NCBI GenBank assembly: GCA_014649155.1
Contig: BMSM01000012.1
Coordinates: forward strand, 124,001-188,000
Reading direction: 5' to 3'
DNA: 64,000 bases
DNA from: Streptomyces griseoviridis
GTDB taxonomy: Bacteria; Actinomycetota; Actinomycetes; Streptomycetales; Streptomycetaceae
Part shown: positions 17,421 through 26,161 of the stretch, piece by piece
Position numbering within the stretch: the stretch's first letter is position 1
How the letters are laid out: every line of letters starts with the position of its first letter
The notes under the pieces: generated by a model
Databases searched by the model: none
Told to the model about the DNA's origin: nothing
What the model saw: the letters and a program-made list of their open reading frames with translations, nothing else
Position numbers and translations under genes: made by a program

Positions 17421-18374
17421 TCAGGCGGCCTCGTCCAGCTCCTTGCGGAGTTCCTCGGGCAGCTCCAGGTCGGCGGCGGCGAGGCACTCGTCGAGCTGGG
17501 CCACCGAGCTGACGCCGATGATCGGCACCACGGCGGGCTCCCCGCCGGTCAGCCAGGCCAGGACGGCCTGGATGGGGGTGACGCCCAGCTCGGCGGAGAC
17601 CTTCGCGAGGGCCCGGAGCCGGCGGTCGGTGCCGGGGTGCGCGTAGTGCTCCGGCAGCGGCTTGTCCGAGCGGCCGTAGATGCCGAACAGCAGGCTGGTG
17701 TAGGCGAACAGGGTCAGGCCCCGGCTGCCGACGTAGTCCAGCAGTTCGTCACTGGCGTGGACGTGACCGCCCTCGGGCAGCACGGTGTTCGGCCGGGGCC
17801 GCAGGTAGGAGTAGCGCTGCTGCACCGCGGTGTACGGCGTCCAGCCTCGGGCCTCGGCGAGGGAGCGGGTCTCCGCCAGCCGCCAGGCGGTGTGGTTGCT
17901 GGCGCCGAGCACCCGGACCTTGCCGTCGGTCACCGTGCGGTGGAAGGCGGCGAGGGTCTCCTCGTCGGGGGTGTTCCGGTCCTCGCGGTGCGCGTAGTAC
18001 AGGTCGAGGTGGTCGGTGCCGAGCCGGCGCAGGCTGCCCTCCAGCTCCGTGCGGATCACCTCCGCCCCGAGCCCCTCCGCCGCCCCGTCCGGGCCGGGCC
18101 CCGAGCCGACCTTGGAGGCCAGGGTCAGGGTGTCCCGGTTGCCCCGGTCCTTCAGCCAGCGGCCCAGCACGGTCTCGCTCTCGCCGCCGGTGCCGCCGGG
18201 CACCCAGAACGAGTAGCAGTTGGCCGTGTCGATCGTGGTGCCGCCGGCCTCCACGAACCGGTCCAGGACGGCGAACGCGGTCTTCTCGTCCACCGTGGTG
18301 CCGAACGGCATGGCGCCCAGGCAGAACCTGCTCACCTTGGTTCCGGTACCGGCGTCGAGAGTGCGCTGCTGCAT
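17421..18374 (-). CDS. aldo/keto reductase
   Basis: A 317-aa NADPH-dependent oxidoreductase of the AKR superfamily, typical length. The motifs in order are VSRFCLGAMPFG, the catalytic Asp/Tyr in GGTTIDTANCYSFW, the Lys in LASKVGSG and the His in LYYAHREDRN. A C-terminal cofactor stretch is VVPIIGVSSVAQLDECL. ATG 18374 follows a strong GGAGGA ribosome-binding site. It lies 173 bp downstream of the EEP gene on the same strand and may have its own promoter there, so membership of the glycan operon is uncertain. The substrate cannot be predicted. Confidence 0.9.
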   Translation of the reverse strand: MQQRTLDAGTGTKVSRFCLGAMPFGTTVDEKTAFAVLDRFVEAGGTTIDTANCYSFWVPGGTGGESETVLGRWLKDRGNRDTLTLASKVGSGPGPDGAAEGLGAEVIRTELEGSLRRLGTDHLDLYYAHREDRNTPDEETLAAFHRTVTDGKVRVLGASNHTAWRLAETRSLAEARGWTPYTAVQQRYSYLRPRPNTVLPEGGHVHASDELLDYVGSRGLTLFAYTSLLFGIYGRSDKPLPEHYAHPGTDRRLRALAKVSAELGVTPIQAVLAWLTGGEPAVVPIIGVSSVAQLDECLAAADLELPEELRKELDEAA

Positions 18375-18497
18375 CGTTCCTCCGAGCTTCTTGCGTCGTG
18401 GGGCATGAGAGAACGCGCGCCCCGGCTCCCGCGGGTGGGCTCTCCGCAGAGTGACCCTAGGCGAACGGGGGCGCGCGGTACGGGACTTCACCGGGAT

Positions 18498-18527
18498 CTG
18501 TCCTGTTCGGACAGGGCGTCGTACGAC
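18498..18527. other. two inverted repeats between EEP and aldo/keto reductase genes
   Basis: CTGTCC and GGACAG flank TGTTC (18498-18514), and GTCGTACGAC is a perfect 10-bp palindrome (18518-18527). They could be a weak terminator for the upstream operon or an operator for the aldo/keto reductase. The gap of 173 bp shows nothing else. Confidence 0.35.
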
Positions 18528-18547
18528 GAAGGTCGTACGGGCCGGGC

Positions 18548-19708
18548 TCAGTCGCCGGGCAGGGACAGGGTCAGGGTCTGGGCCCGGTGGTCGGACATCC
18601 CCCCGCTGTCCACCATCCGGTAGGTGTGCACCTTCACCGCGTCGCTGGTGAACGCCCAGTCCAGCCGCCACAGCGACGGCCCGCCGGCCGGCCAGGAGAC
18701 CGGGTAGAGCCGGTCGGAGGCGGGCAGCGCGTCCCGCAGCCGGTCGCCGAGCCCGCGCAGCTCCCCCATGGCCGAGGTGGCGTTCATGTCGCCGGCCAGC
18801 ACCACCGGCAGCCGGTTGCGGTCCAGGTCGGCCTCCAGGACCCGGTAGGCGGCCTGCCGGCGTTCCTCCTGCGCCCGCATGAACGCGGTGAACTCGTCCG
18901 AGGCGGGGTCCATGGAGATGTCGAGCTGCACCGGGACGTGCACGTTGTAGAACGTGGTCAGGCGGCCGTCGATCCGCAGGTCGGTGCGGAGCACCTTGTA
19001 CCGGTAGTAGTCGGGGAAGGTTCCGTCGGGCGGCATGCCGGTGCCGTCCTCGGGCAGGTAGGGCCAGCTGTCCAGGCCGTGCCAGTCCTCGATGGGGTAG
19101 CGGGACATGGTGAGGATCTCGCCGACGGCCACCACGTGGTACCCCGGGAAGCGGGCCCGGAGTTCGGCCACGTGGTCCGAGCGGATCGGGCGGTGCCCGG
19201 GGACGTCCCAGGAGACCTGTTCCTGGAGCAGGTAGACGTCGGCGCGCTGCTCCTCCAGGAAGCGGTAGAAGGTCTCCGGGTCGTCGCTGTCGCTCCAGTA
19301 CTCGGTGTTCCACGAGAACACCCGGACCGCGCCCGGCGGGGTGGCCGATCCGCCGCCCAGCCCCGGCAGGGCGTAGAGGTTCAGCCCGACCAGGGGCAGC
19401 GCCAGCAGGACGCAGCCCAGGGCCGCCGCGGCCAGCCGCACGCGGGCGCCGCGGGCCAGCGGGGTGAGCAGCAGCAGGAGCAGCGGCACCGCGACGAACG
19501 TCAGCGGGGGCATCAGCTCCAGCGGCCGCCACCACCAGTGCTCGCCGGTGAGGGCGTAGAACAGGGCGAGGAACGCCGTCCACAGGACCAGGCAGCCGGT
19601 GAGCAGCCGGGCCGCCCGGCGGCCGGTCCGCCGCCGGGGACGCGGCGGACCGGGCGGTTCCCCCGAGGACCCGGTGGCCCGGGTGCCCTCGTCGAGGGAG
19701 GTGCTCAT
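18548..19708 (-). CDS. membrane-anchored endonuclease/exonuclease/phosphatase (EEP) family protein
   Basis: A 386-aa protein with three N-terminal membrane helices (about residues 34-54, 65-83 and 90-112), followed by an EEP catalytic domain (about 125-386) likely facing outside. EEP landmarks are VRVFSWNTEYW, the metal-binding Glu in YLLQEQVSW, FYNVHVPVQL, VVLAGDMNATSAMG and a terminal SDHRAQ. Proteins of this layout hydrolyse phosphoesters in lipids, nucleic acids or lipid-linked sugars; the substrate is unknown. ATG 19708 overlaps the stop of the GT2 gene by four bases, placing it in the glycan operon. A phosphate-releasing step on a lipid-linked intermediate is one reading. Confidence 0.85.
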   Translation of the reverse strand: MSTSLDEGTRATGSSGEPPGPPRPRRRTGRRAARLLTGCLVLWTAFLALFYALTGEHWWWRPLELMPPLTFVAVPLLLLLLTPLARGARVRLAAAALGCVLLALPLVGLNLYALPGLGGGSATPPGAVRVFSWNTEYWSDSDDPETFYRFLEEQRADVYLLQEQVSWDVPGHRPIRSDHVAELRARFPGYHVVAVGEILTMSRYPIEDWHGLDSWPYLPEDGTGMPPDGTFPDYYRYKVLRTDLRIDGRLTTFYNVHVPVQLDISMDPASDEFTAFMRAQEERRQAAYRVLEADLDRNRLPVVLAGDMNATSAMGELRGLGDRLRDALPASDRLYPVSWPAGGPSLWRLDWAFTSDAVKVHTYRMVDSGGMSDHRAQTLTLSLPGD

Positions 19709-20763
19709 GCCGTCATCCCCGGCCGGTGCCGCGACGCGCCGACGACCCGCTGCTCACCGGTCTCCTCCCACTGCGGCTCGTACAGCCGGCGGAAGCGGCC
19801 GGACACCAGCCAGTGGACGGTGCCCACCGCTATGCCGGTGGAGATGGCCACGTTGGTGGCGAACGCCACCGAGGCGAAGACCGGCAGGAACCGCCAGCCG
19901 CGGCGCTTGAGGACATAGCGGTACATCGCCAGGTCACCGGTGAACGAGGCGCCGGCCAGCACCACCGGCACCGCCAGCCACGCCGGGCCGAGCAGGGCCA
20001 GCGGCAGGGTGGCCACCGCGCCGAACGCGGCCACCGCCGCCATCGACCGGGACGCGGTCTCGAACCCCTTGGCGAAGCGCCGCCGCTGGACGAACAGCGG
20101 GATGCGCAGGTGCGCCCGGCGGTACAGCTTGCGCAGCAGGGGCAGCAGCTTGTCGTCGTCGTCATGGCGGCCCAGCACGTGCGGGGTGACCCGGATCTGG
20201 TACCGCGCGGACATCCGCTGCCCGTAGTCGACCTCCTCGGTCTGCCGGAGCCGGGGGTTGAAGGGGCCGACCTCCTGGAAGACCTTGCGGGGGATCGCGG
20301 TCAGCGAGGAGAACAGGAAGCTGACCGTGCCGAGGGAGTCCATCCGCCAGCAGTACGCCTGGAGGATGCGGCACTCCTCGACGACGCTGTCCCGGATCAG
20401 CGGCTCGTCCTCGTAGATGCCGCACACGGCACCGTACTCGGGGTGGGCGAGCAGTTCGTCCACGGCCTTCTCGACCGCGTCGGGGCGCAGCGCCACGTCC
20501 GAGTCGACGAAGAAGAGGATTTCCCCGCGGGCCGCGGCGGCTCCGGTGTTGCGGGCCACGGCGACGCCGCTGTTGCGGGGCGTCGTGAGGACGGTCACGT
20601 CCCGGCGGCGGGCGATCCGCAAGGAGTCGTCGGTGCTGTGGTCGTCCACCACGATCACTTCGAGCGGGCTGTACGTCTGCTGGAGCGCCGCGTCGATGCA
20701 CAGGCCGATCGAGTTCTCGTAGTTGTAGTTCGGGATGACGACCGACACGAGGGGTCGGGACAC
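19705..20763 (-). CDS. GT2 glycosyltransferase with C-terminal membrane helices
   Basis: A 352-aa inverting glycosyltransferase. The GT-A domain begins VSVVIPNYNYENSIGLCID and has EVIVVDDHSTDD, the metal-binding DSDVALRP and the acceptor-side TEEVDYGQRM. The C-terminal third has about three membrane helices (around 240-330), as in GT2 enzymes that act on polyprenyl-linked substrates at the membrane. It closely parallels the GT2 at 25148, which also starts with PNYNYE, so the two may be paralogues adding successive sugars. It lies between UbiA (21-bp gap) and the EEP gene (4-base overlap) in one operon. Confidence 0.88.
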   Translation of the reverse strand: MSRPLVSVVIPNYNYENSIGLCIDAALQQTYSPLEVIVVDDHSTDDSLRIARRRDVTVLTTPRNSGVAVARNTGAAAARGEILFFVDSDVALRPDAVEKAVDELLAHPEYGAVCGIYEDEPLIRDSVVEECRILQAYCWRMDSLGTVSFLFSSLTAIPRKVFQEVGPFNPRLRQTEEVDYGQRMSARYQIRVTPHVLGRHDDDDKLLPLLRKLYRRAHLRIPLFVQRRRFAKGFETASRSMAAVAAFGAVATLPLALLGPAWLAVPVVLAGASFTGDLAMYRYVLKRRGWRFLPVFASVAFATNVAISTGIAVGTVHWLVSGRFRRLYEPQWEETGEQRVVGASRHRPGMTA

Positions 20764-20784
20764 TGGGTTCCTCCTGAGGGGGTG

Positions 20785-21726
20785 TTACCGGTAGTGGGTG
20801 GCGAGGAGCGTGCCGCCGAGCAGCACCGCCCAGAGCAGGGTGTTGACGACCATGGCGAGGTCGCGCACGAGGATGCGGGTCGGCTCGCCGCCCTTGCCCT
20901 GGACGTGCAGCAGTTGCAGGTAGCGGGCCATGGCGAAGAGCGCGAACGGCGCCGAGCCGAGCACGGCCAGGTCCGAGTAGTGGCTGCCGGCCGACTGCTG
21001 GAGGTTGAGCAGGAAGGCGACCACGGTCACACAGGCGCACAGCCCGATCAGATGGTCGAGGTAGGGCACCGAGTAGCCGCGCAGGGCCGGGCGGTGGGCG
21101 ACACCGCCCGTCACCATCTCGTGCCGGCGCTTGCCGAGGACGAGCATCAGGCAGAGGCAGAACACCGAGACCAGCAGCCAGCTGCGGATCTCCGTGCCGG
21201 CCGCCAGGTGCCCCTGGATGACCCGGAGGCCGAACCCGGCGCTCACCACGAACACGTCGAGCAGCGGTACGTGCTTGAGGCCGCGGCTGTAGACGAGGTT
21301 GAGGGCGAGGTAGACGGCGACCGGCCACCAGGCGTCGACCGGGCCGAGCAGGGCCGCGCCCGCCAGCAGCAGCGCGATTGCGGTCCCGAAGGCGGTGGCC
21401 GTGCCCACCCCCACCCGGCCCGAGGCGATCGGCCGGTCCCGCTTGGTCGGGTGGGCCCGGTCGCGATGACGGTCGTACAGGTCGTTCCAGACGTACACCA
21501 GGCTGGACGCCAGGGTGAACAGCACGATGGCCCAGGCGACGCGGCCCAGCAGTCCCGGCGGCGCCGTCTGCGCGTCGAGCAGCGCGAGCGGCACCACCAG
21601 CAGGTTCTTCGGGAACTGGCCCGGCCGGACCAGCGTCAGCAGATCACGCGGCAGGCTCCGGGACGTCCGGGCCGGCGGCGGTGCCGGCAGGGCGGTGTCC
21701 AGGGGCCGGTTGGCACTCGTCGTCAC
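20785..21726 (-). CDS. UbiA-family prenyltransferase, decaprenyl-phosphate phosphoribosyltransferase type
   Basis: A 313-aa integral membrane enzyme with about nine helices. The first Asp-rich motif, VWNDLYDRHRDRAHPTKRDR, followed by PIASG, is the form typical of 5-phospho-ribosyl-1-pyrophosphate:decaprenyl-phosphate transferases (DPPR synthase) rather than quinone UbiA enzymes. A second motif region is YSRGLKHVPLLDVFVVSAGF. It would attach phosphoribose to a polyprenyl phosphate, giving a lipid-linked pentose donor. GTG 21726 with GGAGAGA upstream is the chosen start. No arabinogalactan-type gene set lies nearby, so a dedicated product is likely. Confidence 0.85.
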   Translation of the reverse strand: MTTSANRPLDTALPAPPPARTSRSLPRDLLTLVRPGQFPKNLLVVPLALLDAQTAPPGLLGRVAWAIVLFTLASSLVYVWNDLYDRHRDRAHPTKRDRPIASGRVGVGTATAFGTAIALLLAGAALLGPVDAWWPVAVYLALNLVYSRGLKHVPLLDVFVVSAGFGLRVIQGHLAAGTEIRSWLLVSVFCLCLMLVLGKRRHEMVTGGVAHRPALRGYSVPYLDHLIGLCACVTVVAFLLNLQQSAGSHYSDLAVLGSAPFALFAMARYLQLLHVQGKGGEPTRILVRDLAMVVNTLLWAVLLGGTLLATHYR

Positions 21727-21739
21727 GATCTCTCCCCGT

Positions 21740-22780
21740 TCAGAAGAACGCTTTGGCCAGGCCGAGGGCGCCCTGTTTCCACGGCTCCCGGCTGGTCCGG
21801 CCGGCGGACCGGGGCGCCGCGCCGGCGGCCCGGTTCTCACGCCACCAGCGGTAGGTGCCGAGGATGGCGTCCTGGTTGGACAGGCGGGGCTTCCAGCCGA
21901 GCACCTCGCGGGCCTTGTCGATGCTCACGTAGGAGTCGGCCCGCAGCTTGTGGACGAGCCGCCCGTACACCGGCGACAGCCGCAGCCGGCTCAGCGTGTC
22001 CAGCGCCAGCACGGCGGGCCCGGCGGGTATGGAGACCAGCCGCTTGCCGTGCCCGGCGGCGTCCAGCACCGCCTGGAAGTCCTCGCGCAGGGTGCCGAAT
22101 TCGGCCGCCGCCAGGTTGAAGGTGTCGCCGGCGACGTCCGCCGGGGCGTGCAGCGTGGTGGCCACCGCGTCGACCAGGTCCTCGATGGCGAACATCTGGA
22201 TGCGGACGTCCCCCCGGCCGAGCACCGGGAAGTTGCGGCCCTCTTCCGCCCATTCGAAGAGCATCGCGAACAGGCCCATCCGGCCCGGCCCCACGAACGT
22301 CTTGGGGCGCAGGATCGGTACGCACATCCCGCGGGCCCGGAACTCCTCGGCGACCACCTCCGCGCCGGCCTTGGCGCGGCTGTAGGCGTCCACCGGGCGG
22401 CGCGGGTAGTCCTCCGTGGTGGGCACGGTGTCGGGCAGGCCGTACACCGCGGTGGAGGAGACGTGGACCGCGCGTTCCAGCCCGGCGGCCTCGGCGGCCC
22501 GCAGCACGGTCCGGGTGCCCTCGACGATGATGGAGCGGATCTCGTCCTCGGGGTAGCTGGGCAGCGCCGCGGCGGTGTGCACCACGGCGTCCGCGCCGTT
22601 GAGCGCGGTCCGTACCCGGGCCCCGTCCCGTATGTCCGCGGTCAGGTACTCCACGCCGGGCACCGCTTCCACCGGCGGGCGCAGGTCGAGGCTGCGCACC
22701 TGGAGGCCGGCCGCGGCGAGCGACCGGGTCAGGTTGCCGCCGAGCATGCCGCTGCCGCCGGTCACGACCACCTTGTTCAC
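21740..22780 (-). CDS. NAD-dependent epimerase/dehydratase (extended SDR)
   Basis: A 346-aa extended short-chain dehydrogenase. The NAD-binding motif VVVTGGSGMLGGNL is at the N-terminus. The catalytic set is Ser-Ser-Thr in AVHVSSTAVYGL and YxxxK in DAYSRAKAGAE. A substrate-side motif RPKTFVGPGRMGLFAMLF follows. It is expected to oxidise, epimerise or dehydrate an activated or lipid-linked sugar. GTG 22780 overlaps the aminotransferase stop by four bases, so ketone formation by this enzyme and amination by its partner could be consecutive steps. The exact sugar cannot be deduced. Confidence 0.88.
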   Translation of the reverse strand: MNKVVVTGGSGMLGGNLTRSLAAAGLQVRSLDLRPPVEAVPGVEYLTADIRDGARVRTALNGADAVVHTAAALPSYPEDEIRSIIVEGTRTVLRAAEAAGLERAVHVSSTAVYGLPDTVPTTEDYPRRPVDAYSRAKAGAEVVAEEFRARGMCVPILRPKTFVGPGRMGLFAMLFEWAEEGRNFPVLGRGDVRIQMFAIEDLVDAVATTLHAPADVAGDTFNLAAAEFGTLREDFQAVLDAAGHGKRLVSIPAGPAVLALDTLSRLRLSPVYGRLVHKLRADSYVSIDKAREVLGWKPRLSNQDAILGTYRWWRENRAAGAAPRSAGRTSREPWKQGALGLAKAFF

Positions 22781-24204
22781 CACAGCGACGACACCTTCTC
22801 CTTGACGAAACGGGTGACGAGCCGGGACATCCCCGAGGCGAGGGTGCGGTCGAGCCGCTCCAGGAAGTGCTCCACCTCGGCCGGGGTGGCCACCAGCGGC
22901 GGGCCGGCGACCAGGGGGTTCTGGCCGTTCAGCGTGTAGTAGGCGTAGATGTCGTGGTCCTGGTACAGCGCGTTGATCACGGCGCAGGTGACCACCTTGG
23001 TGCCGAACTGCGGGTCCTTCGCCAGCCCGCCCGGGGCCAGCTTCCCGACGAGGTCGAACAGCGCGGGGCTGCCGAGGAAGACACCCCACAGGGCGCCCGC
23101 CCCCCGGACGTCGGTGACGATGTCGGAGTGCTCCTTGGCGATCCGCTCCAGACCGGGGCCGAGGACCTTCTCTATCGCGCGGGCGCGGGCGGGGAAGTCC
23201 TCCTCCACGGCCACGTTGATGGCCTCGATGGCGGTGGCGCACTCCTCGCCGAAGCCGTAGTAGGTGGTGCTGGTGCTCTGCAGCAGGGCGTCGTGCAGGC
23301 TGTCGTACGCCTTGCGGAAGACCGGGCGGCGGGCGACGAACGCGGAGATGGAGGACTTGCCGCCGCCGAAGGACTTCGACGTCGTCACCACGTCGGGCAC
23401 CAGGCCCGGGTAGCGCATGAAGTAGAACATCGTCCCGGTCTTGCCCCAGCCGGTGTAGATCTCGTCGAAGATCAGGACGATGTCCTCCTGGGTGCACAGC
23501 TCCCGCAGGCCGCGCAGGAACTCCTCCGAGCACCAGCGGATGGTGGAGGCGCTGAACGGCTCGATGAGCAGGGCGTACACGTCGGAGCGGCCCTTGCCGT
23601 CGCGGGTCGCCTCGACGGCCGCCCGCACCGAGTCCAGGTCGCCGTAGGTGAAGGTGGACACGCCGGGGATGCCGGGGAAGGCGAAGTGGTTCTGCGAACT
23701 GCCGGTGAGGCTGCCGGAGCCGAGCAGCTTGCCGTGGAAGCTGATGTCGCTGCGCAGCACGGTGTTGCGCCGGCCGTTGTGGTACTTGTACGCCAGCTTC
23801 ACCGCGCCCTCGACCGCCTCCGCGCCCGAGTTGGGCAGGAAGGACATGTCGAGGTCGCCGGGGAGGACGGCGGCGAGGTTGTGCGAGAGCGCCGCCAGGT
23901 AGGGCGAGAAGTAGGTCTTGTGGACCTCCATCCGCTGCTGCTCGGCGAACTTCCGGCGGGCCTCGATGATCCGCGGGTGGTTGTGCCCGTGGCTCAGGAC
24001 GCCGACCCCGCCGGTGAAGTCCAGGACGCGGCGGCCGTCCCGGGTGTGAACGTAAGCGCCCTCGGCCCGGTCGATCAGTTCGCGGCCGAACCCGAACGAG
24101 GTCATCAGGGCGACCTGGCTCTTGCTGACGTACTGGCGGTAGAGGTCGTGCACCTTGTCGACGGACAGCGCTTCGGCGTCCTCGATGCTCATCAAGCCGG
24201 TCAT
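22777..24204 (-). CDS. class III PLP-dependent aminotransferase
   Basis: A 475-aa fold-type I aminotransferase of the ornithine/4-aminobutyrate group. Recognisable segments are VLDFTGGVGVLSHGHNHPRI, SGAEAVEGAVKLAYKYHNGR, LLIEPFSASTIRW, the cofactor aspartate in LIFDEIYTGWGKTG, and the PLP lysine Lys277 in TTSKSFGGGKSS. It would move an amino group onto a keto or aldehyde substrate, here probably a sugar-derived one given the coupled epimerase. ATG 24204 overlaps the flippase-like stop. In-frame ATG 24192 is an alternative start. Members of this class in natural-product clusters often aminate cyclitols or sugars. Confidence 0.9.
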   Translation of the reverse strand: MTGLMSIEDAEALSVDKVHDLYRQYVSKSQVALMTSFGFGRELIDRAEGAYVHTRDGRRVLDFTGGVGVLSHGHNHPRIIEARRKFAEQQRMEVHKTYFSPYLAALSHNLAAVLPGDLDMSFLPNSGAEAVEGAVKLAYKYHNGRRNTVLRSDISFHGKLLGSGSLTGSSQNHFAFPGIPGVSTFTYGDLDSVRAAVEATRDGKGRSDVYALLIEPFSASTIRWCSEEFLRGLRELCTQEDIVLIFDEIYTGWGKTGTMFYFMRYPGLVPDVVTTSKSFGGGKSSISAFVARRPVFRKAYDSLHDALLQSTSTTYYGFGEECATAIEAINVAVEEDFPARARAIEKVLGPGLERIAKEHSDIVTDVRGAGALWGVFLGSPALFDLVGKLAPGGLAKDPQFGTKVVTCAVINALYQDHDIYAYYTLNGQNPLVAGPPLVATPAEVEHFLERLDRTLASGMSRLVTRFVKEKVSSLW

Positions 24205-25148
24205 GCGGTGGTCTCCTTCCGGAGGGACGGGGAGGGGGCGGGGGAACGGTGGCCGCCCAGGCCGGTCACGCCCAGGGCGGCGCCGGCGGTGGCGAGTTCG
24301 GCCACCAGGGTCAGCACCCGGCTGACCAGGGCGGTGGCGACGGCGGCGGACAGCGGCAGGACCGTGGCCAGGGCGGGTACGAGGATCAGCTCGCGGACGC
24401 CGGCCCCGTCCGGCGCGAACACCGCGAGGGTGCCGCCCACGGCGGCGAGGGCGAAGCCGCCGACCGCGGCCGGCAGCGCGGGCAGCGGGTCGGCGCCCAG
24501 CAGCAGCGCCGTCACCCACACGTGCAGGCCCGACAGCACCCAGGAGCCGGTCTGGTAGGCGAGGGAGCGGCGCAGGTCCCGGGGCCGGCCCGGGGACGGG
24601 GGAGGGTTCCGCCGGGCGACCCGGGCGGCCAGCACCGCGGACCGGTGGACCAGGTCCGGCCGGACCAGCAGCGCCGCCAGCGGCACCAGGGGCACCAGCA
24701 TCCACCAGACCCCCTCGTCGAAGAGGGCCGGTGCGACCAGCATGCCGACCGCGCCGCCGGTGAGCAGCACGACCACCAGGTTGACCACGTAGGTCCCGGC
24801 CATCTGCGCCTTGCTGGCACCGGCCTGCTCGCCCATGCGCAGCTGCGCGATCAGGCCCCACACCCGGCCCGGTACGAACTTGCCGAGGAAGCCGACGAAG
24901 AACATCCGGACCCCGGCGCGGGCGGGCACCGGACCGGCGATCGCGGACAGCGTCAGCAGCCAGGACCGGGTCCCGCACAGCAGCCCGGCCGACGTGACCA
25001 CGACGGCGCCCAGCAGGGCCGGGACCGAACCGGGGTGCAGCAACTGCGCGAGCACCGACCAGTCCTGGTCGCGCAGGGCGAGGCCGACCCCGGCCAGCAC
25101 CGCGACCGCGAACAGGACGACCAGGACGCGGCGCCACACCACGCTCAT
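24201..25148 (-). CDS. LPG-synthase-type membrane protein, flippase-like (UPF0104)
   Basis: A 315-aa polytopic protein with about seven or eight hydrophobic segments. Signature regions are FFVGFLGKFVPGRVWGLIAQ and FAPDGAGVRELILVPAL, typical of the lysylphosphatidylglycerol-synthase transmembrane/AglD-like family. Stand-alone members near GT2 genes are thought to move lipid-linked sugars or lipids across the membrane. The lysyl-transferase domain is absent, so it is not a full MprF. The ATG at 25148 shares a base with the preceding GT2 stop (TGATG), showing tight translational coupling within the operon. Confidence 0.8.
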   Translation of the reverse strand: MSVVWRRVLVVLFAVAVLAGVGLALRDQDWSVLAQLLHPGSVPALLGAVVVTSAGLLCGTRSWLLTLSAIAGPVPARAGVRMFFVGFLGKFVPGRVWGLIAQLRMGEQAGASKAQMAGTYVVNLVVVLLTGGAVGMLVAPALFDEGVWWMLVPLVPLAALLVRPDLVHRSAVLAARVARRNPPPSPGRPRDLRRSLAYQTGSWVLSGLHVWVTALLLGADPLPALPAAVGGFALAAVGGTLAVFAPDGAGVRELILVPALATVLPLSAAVATALVSRVLTLVAELATAGAALGVTGLGGHRSPAPSPSLRKETTA

Positions 25149-26161
25149 CAGGAACTCGCCCCCGGCGCGGCGGGCAGCGCCCGGCGTCCGCCCAGCCGGC
25201 GCACGGCGCCGACGACGAGCCCGGCGGTGATGGCCCACTGCGCGAGCAGGTGGACGCCGAGGAAGTACAGCAGGAACCGGGTGCCGCGTTCCCGGCGGAC
25301 GAACCCCGCGAGCCCCGGGTCGGAGACCAGGAAGAGGGCGAGGAACAGCAGCGGCACGGCGGCCAGCAGCGGCGCCGCGAACACCGCGAACAGCAGGGGC
25401 AGCGTGGCGGCGAACAGCGTGGCGCCGACCACCCCGGGCAGCGGGTTGACCACCACCCCGCCGGAGCGCATGCGGTGCGCGCCGGCGAACCCGGCCAGCG
25501 GCAGCGAGCGCCGGAACTGCTCCCGCAGCATGTCCGCGAGCCCGGCGCAGTCGTCGTGCCGGCCGACCACGGTGTCGGTGAGCCGGATGCCCGCCACCCG
25601 GGCCAGGCGGTCGCTGTACTCGACGTCCTCCGCGTCGCGCAGGCCCTCGTGGAACGGGCCGGCCGCGGCGAACACCTCGCGGCGCACCGCCGCCAGCGCG
25701 AAGACGGCCGTGCCGACCCGGCCCACACTGCGCCTGCGCCACCAGTGCGCGTGCAGCACGCGGTAGTGCTCGACGGGGCCGTCGTCGAAGAGCGGGCGGG
25801 TGTCGTAGGTGCCGTGCACCAGCCCGCAGTCGGGGTCCTCGCGCAGCACCCGCAGGGCGTTCTCGATGGCGTCGGGGCGCAGGGCCACGTCGGAGTCGAC
25901 GAAGAAGAGGATGTCGCCGCGCGCCTCGCGGGCGCCCCGGTTGCGTACCGCGGAGACGCCCTTGTTGCCGCCGCCCTCGACGAGCCGGCACGGGTAGGAC
26001 GCGGCGATCTCACGGGAGCGGTCGGTGGACGCGTCGTCCACCACGATCACTTCGAGGGGCCGGTGGGTCTGCGCGAACACCCCGTCCAGGCAGGCGGGGA
26101 GGGTCTTCTCGTAGTTGTAGTTGGGGACAATCACCGACACTGTCGGTCGATCCGGGTTCAT
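25148..26161 (-). CDS. GT2 glycosyltransferase, first gene of the glycan operon
   Basis: A 337-aa membrane-associated inverting glycosyltransferase. GT-A motifs are VSVIVPNYNYEKTLPACLDG, EVIVVDDASTDRSREI, the DxD in DILFFVDSDVALRP and DAEDVEYSDRL. The C-terminal part (about 225-330) is mostly hydrophobic, with two to four membrane helices. It resembles the GT2 at 19705 in both motif choice and length. It is the promoter-proximal gene of a minus-strand operon of overlapping genes down to the EEP gene. The upstream 498-bp gap separates it from the divergent two-component genes. Confidence 0.88.
   Translation of the reverse strand: MNPDRPTVSVIVPNYNYEKTLPACLDGVFAQTHRPLEVIVVDDASTDRSREIAASYPCRLVEGGGNKGVSAVRNRGAREARGDILFFVDSDVALRPDAIENALRVLREDPDCGLVHGTYDTRPLFDDGPVEHYRVLHAHWWRRRSVGRVGTAVFALAAVRREVFAAAGPFHEGLRDAEDVEYSDRLARVAGIRLTDTVVGRHDDCAGLADMLREQFRRSLPLAGFAGAHRMRSGGVVVNPLPGVVGATLFAATLPLLFAVFAAPLLAAVPLLFLALFLVSDPGLAGFVRRERGTRFLLYFLGVHLLAQWAITAGLVVGAVRRLGGRRALPAAPGASS

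Noticed and set aside
19726..22119. Plus-strand open frame of about 797 codons across the UbiA and GT2 genes
   Set aside because: Antisense to the glycan operon; no motif and His/Gln/Arg-rich translation.
24201..25148. Full MprF lysylphosphatidylglycerol synthase
   Set aside because: Only the membrane part is present; the catalytic lysyl-transferase domain is missing.
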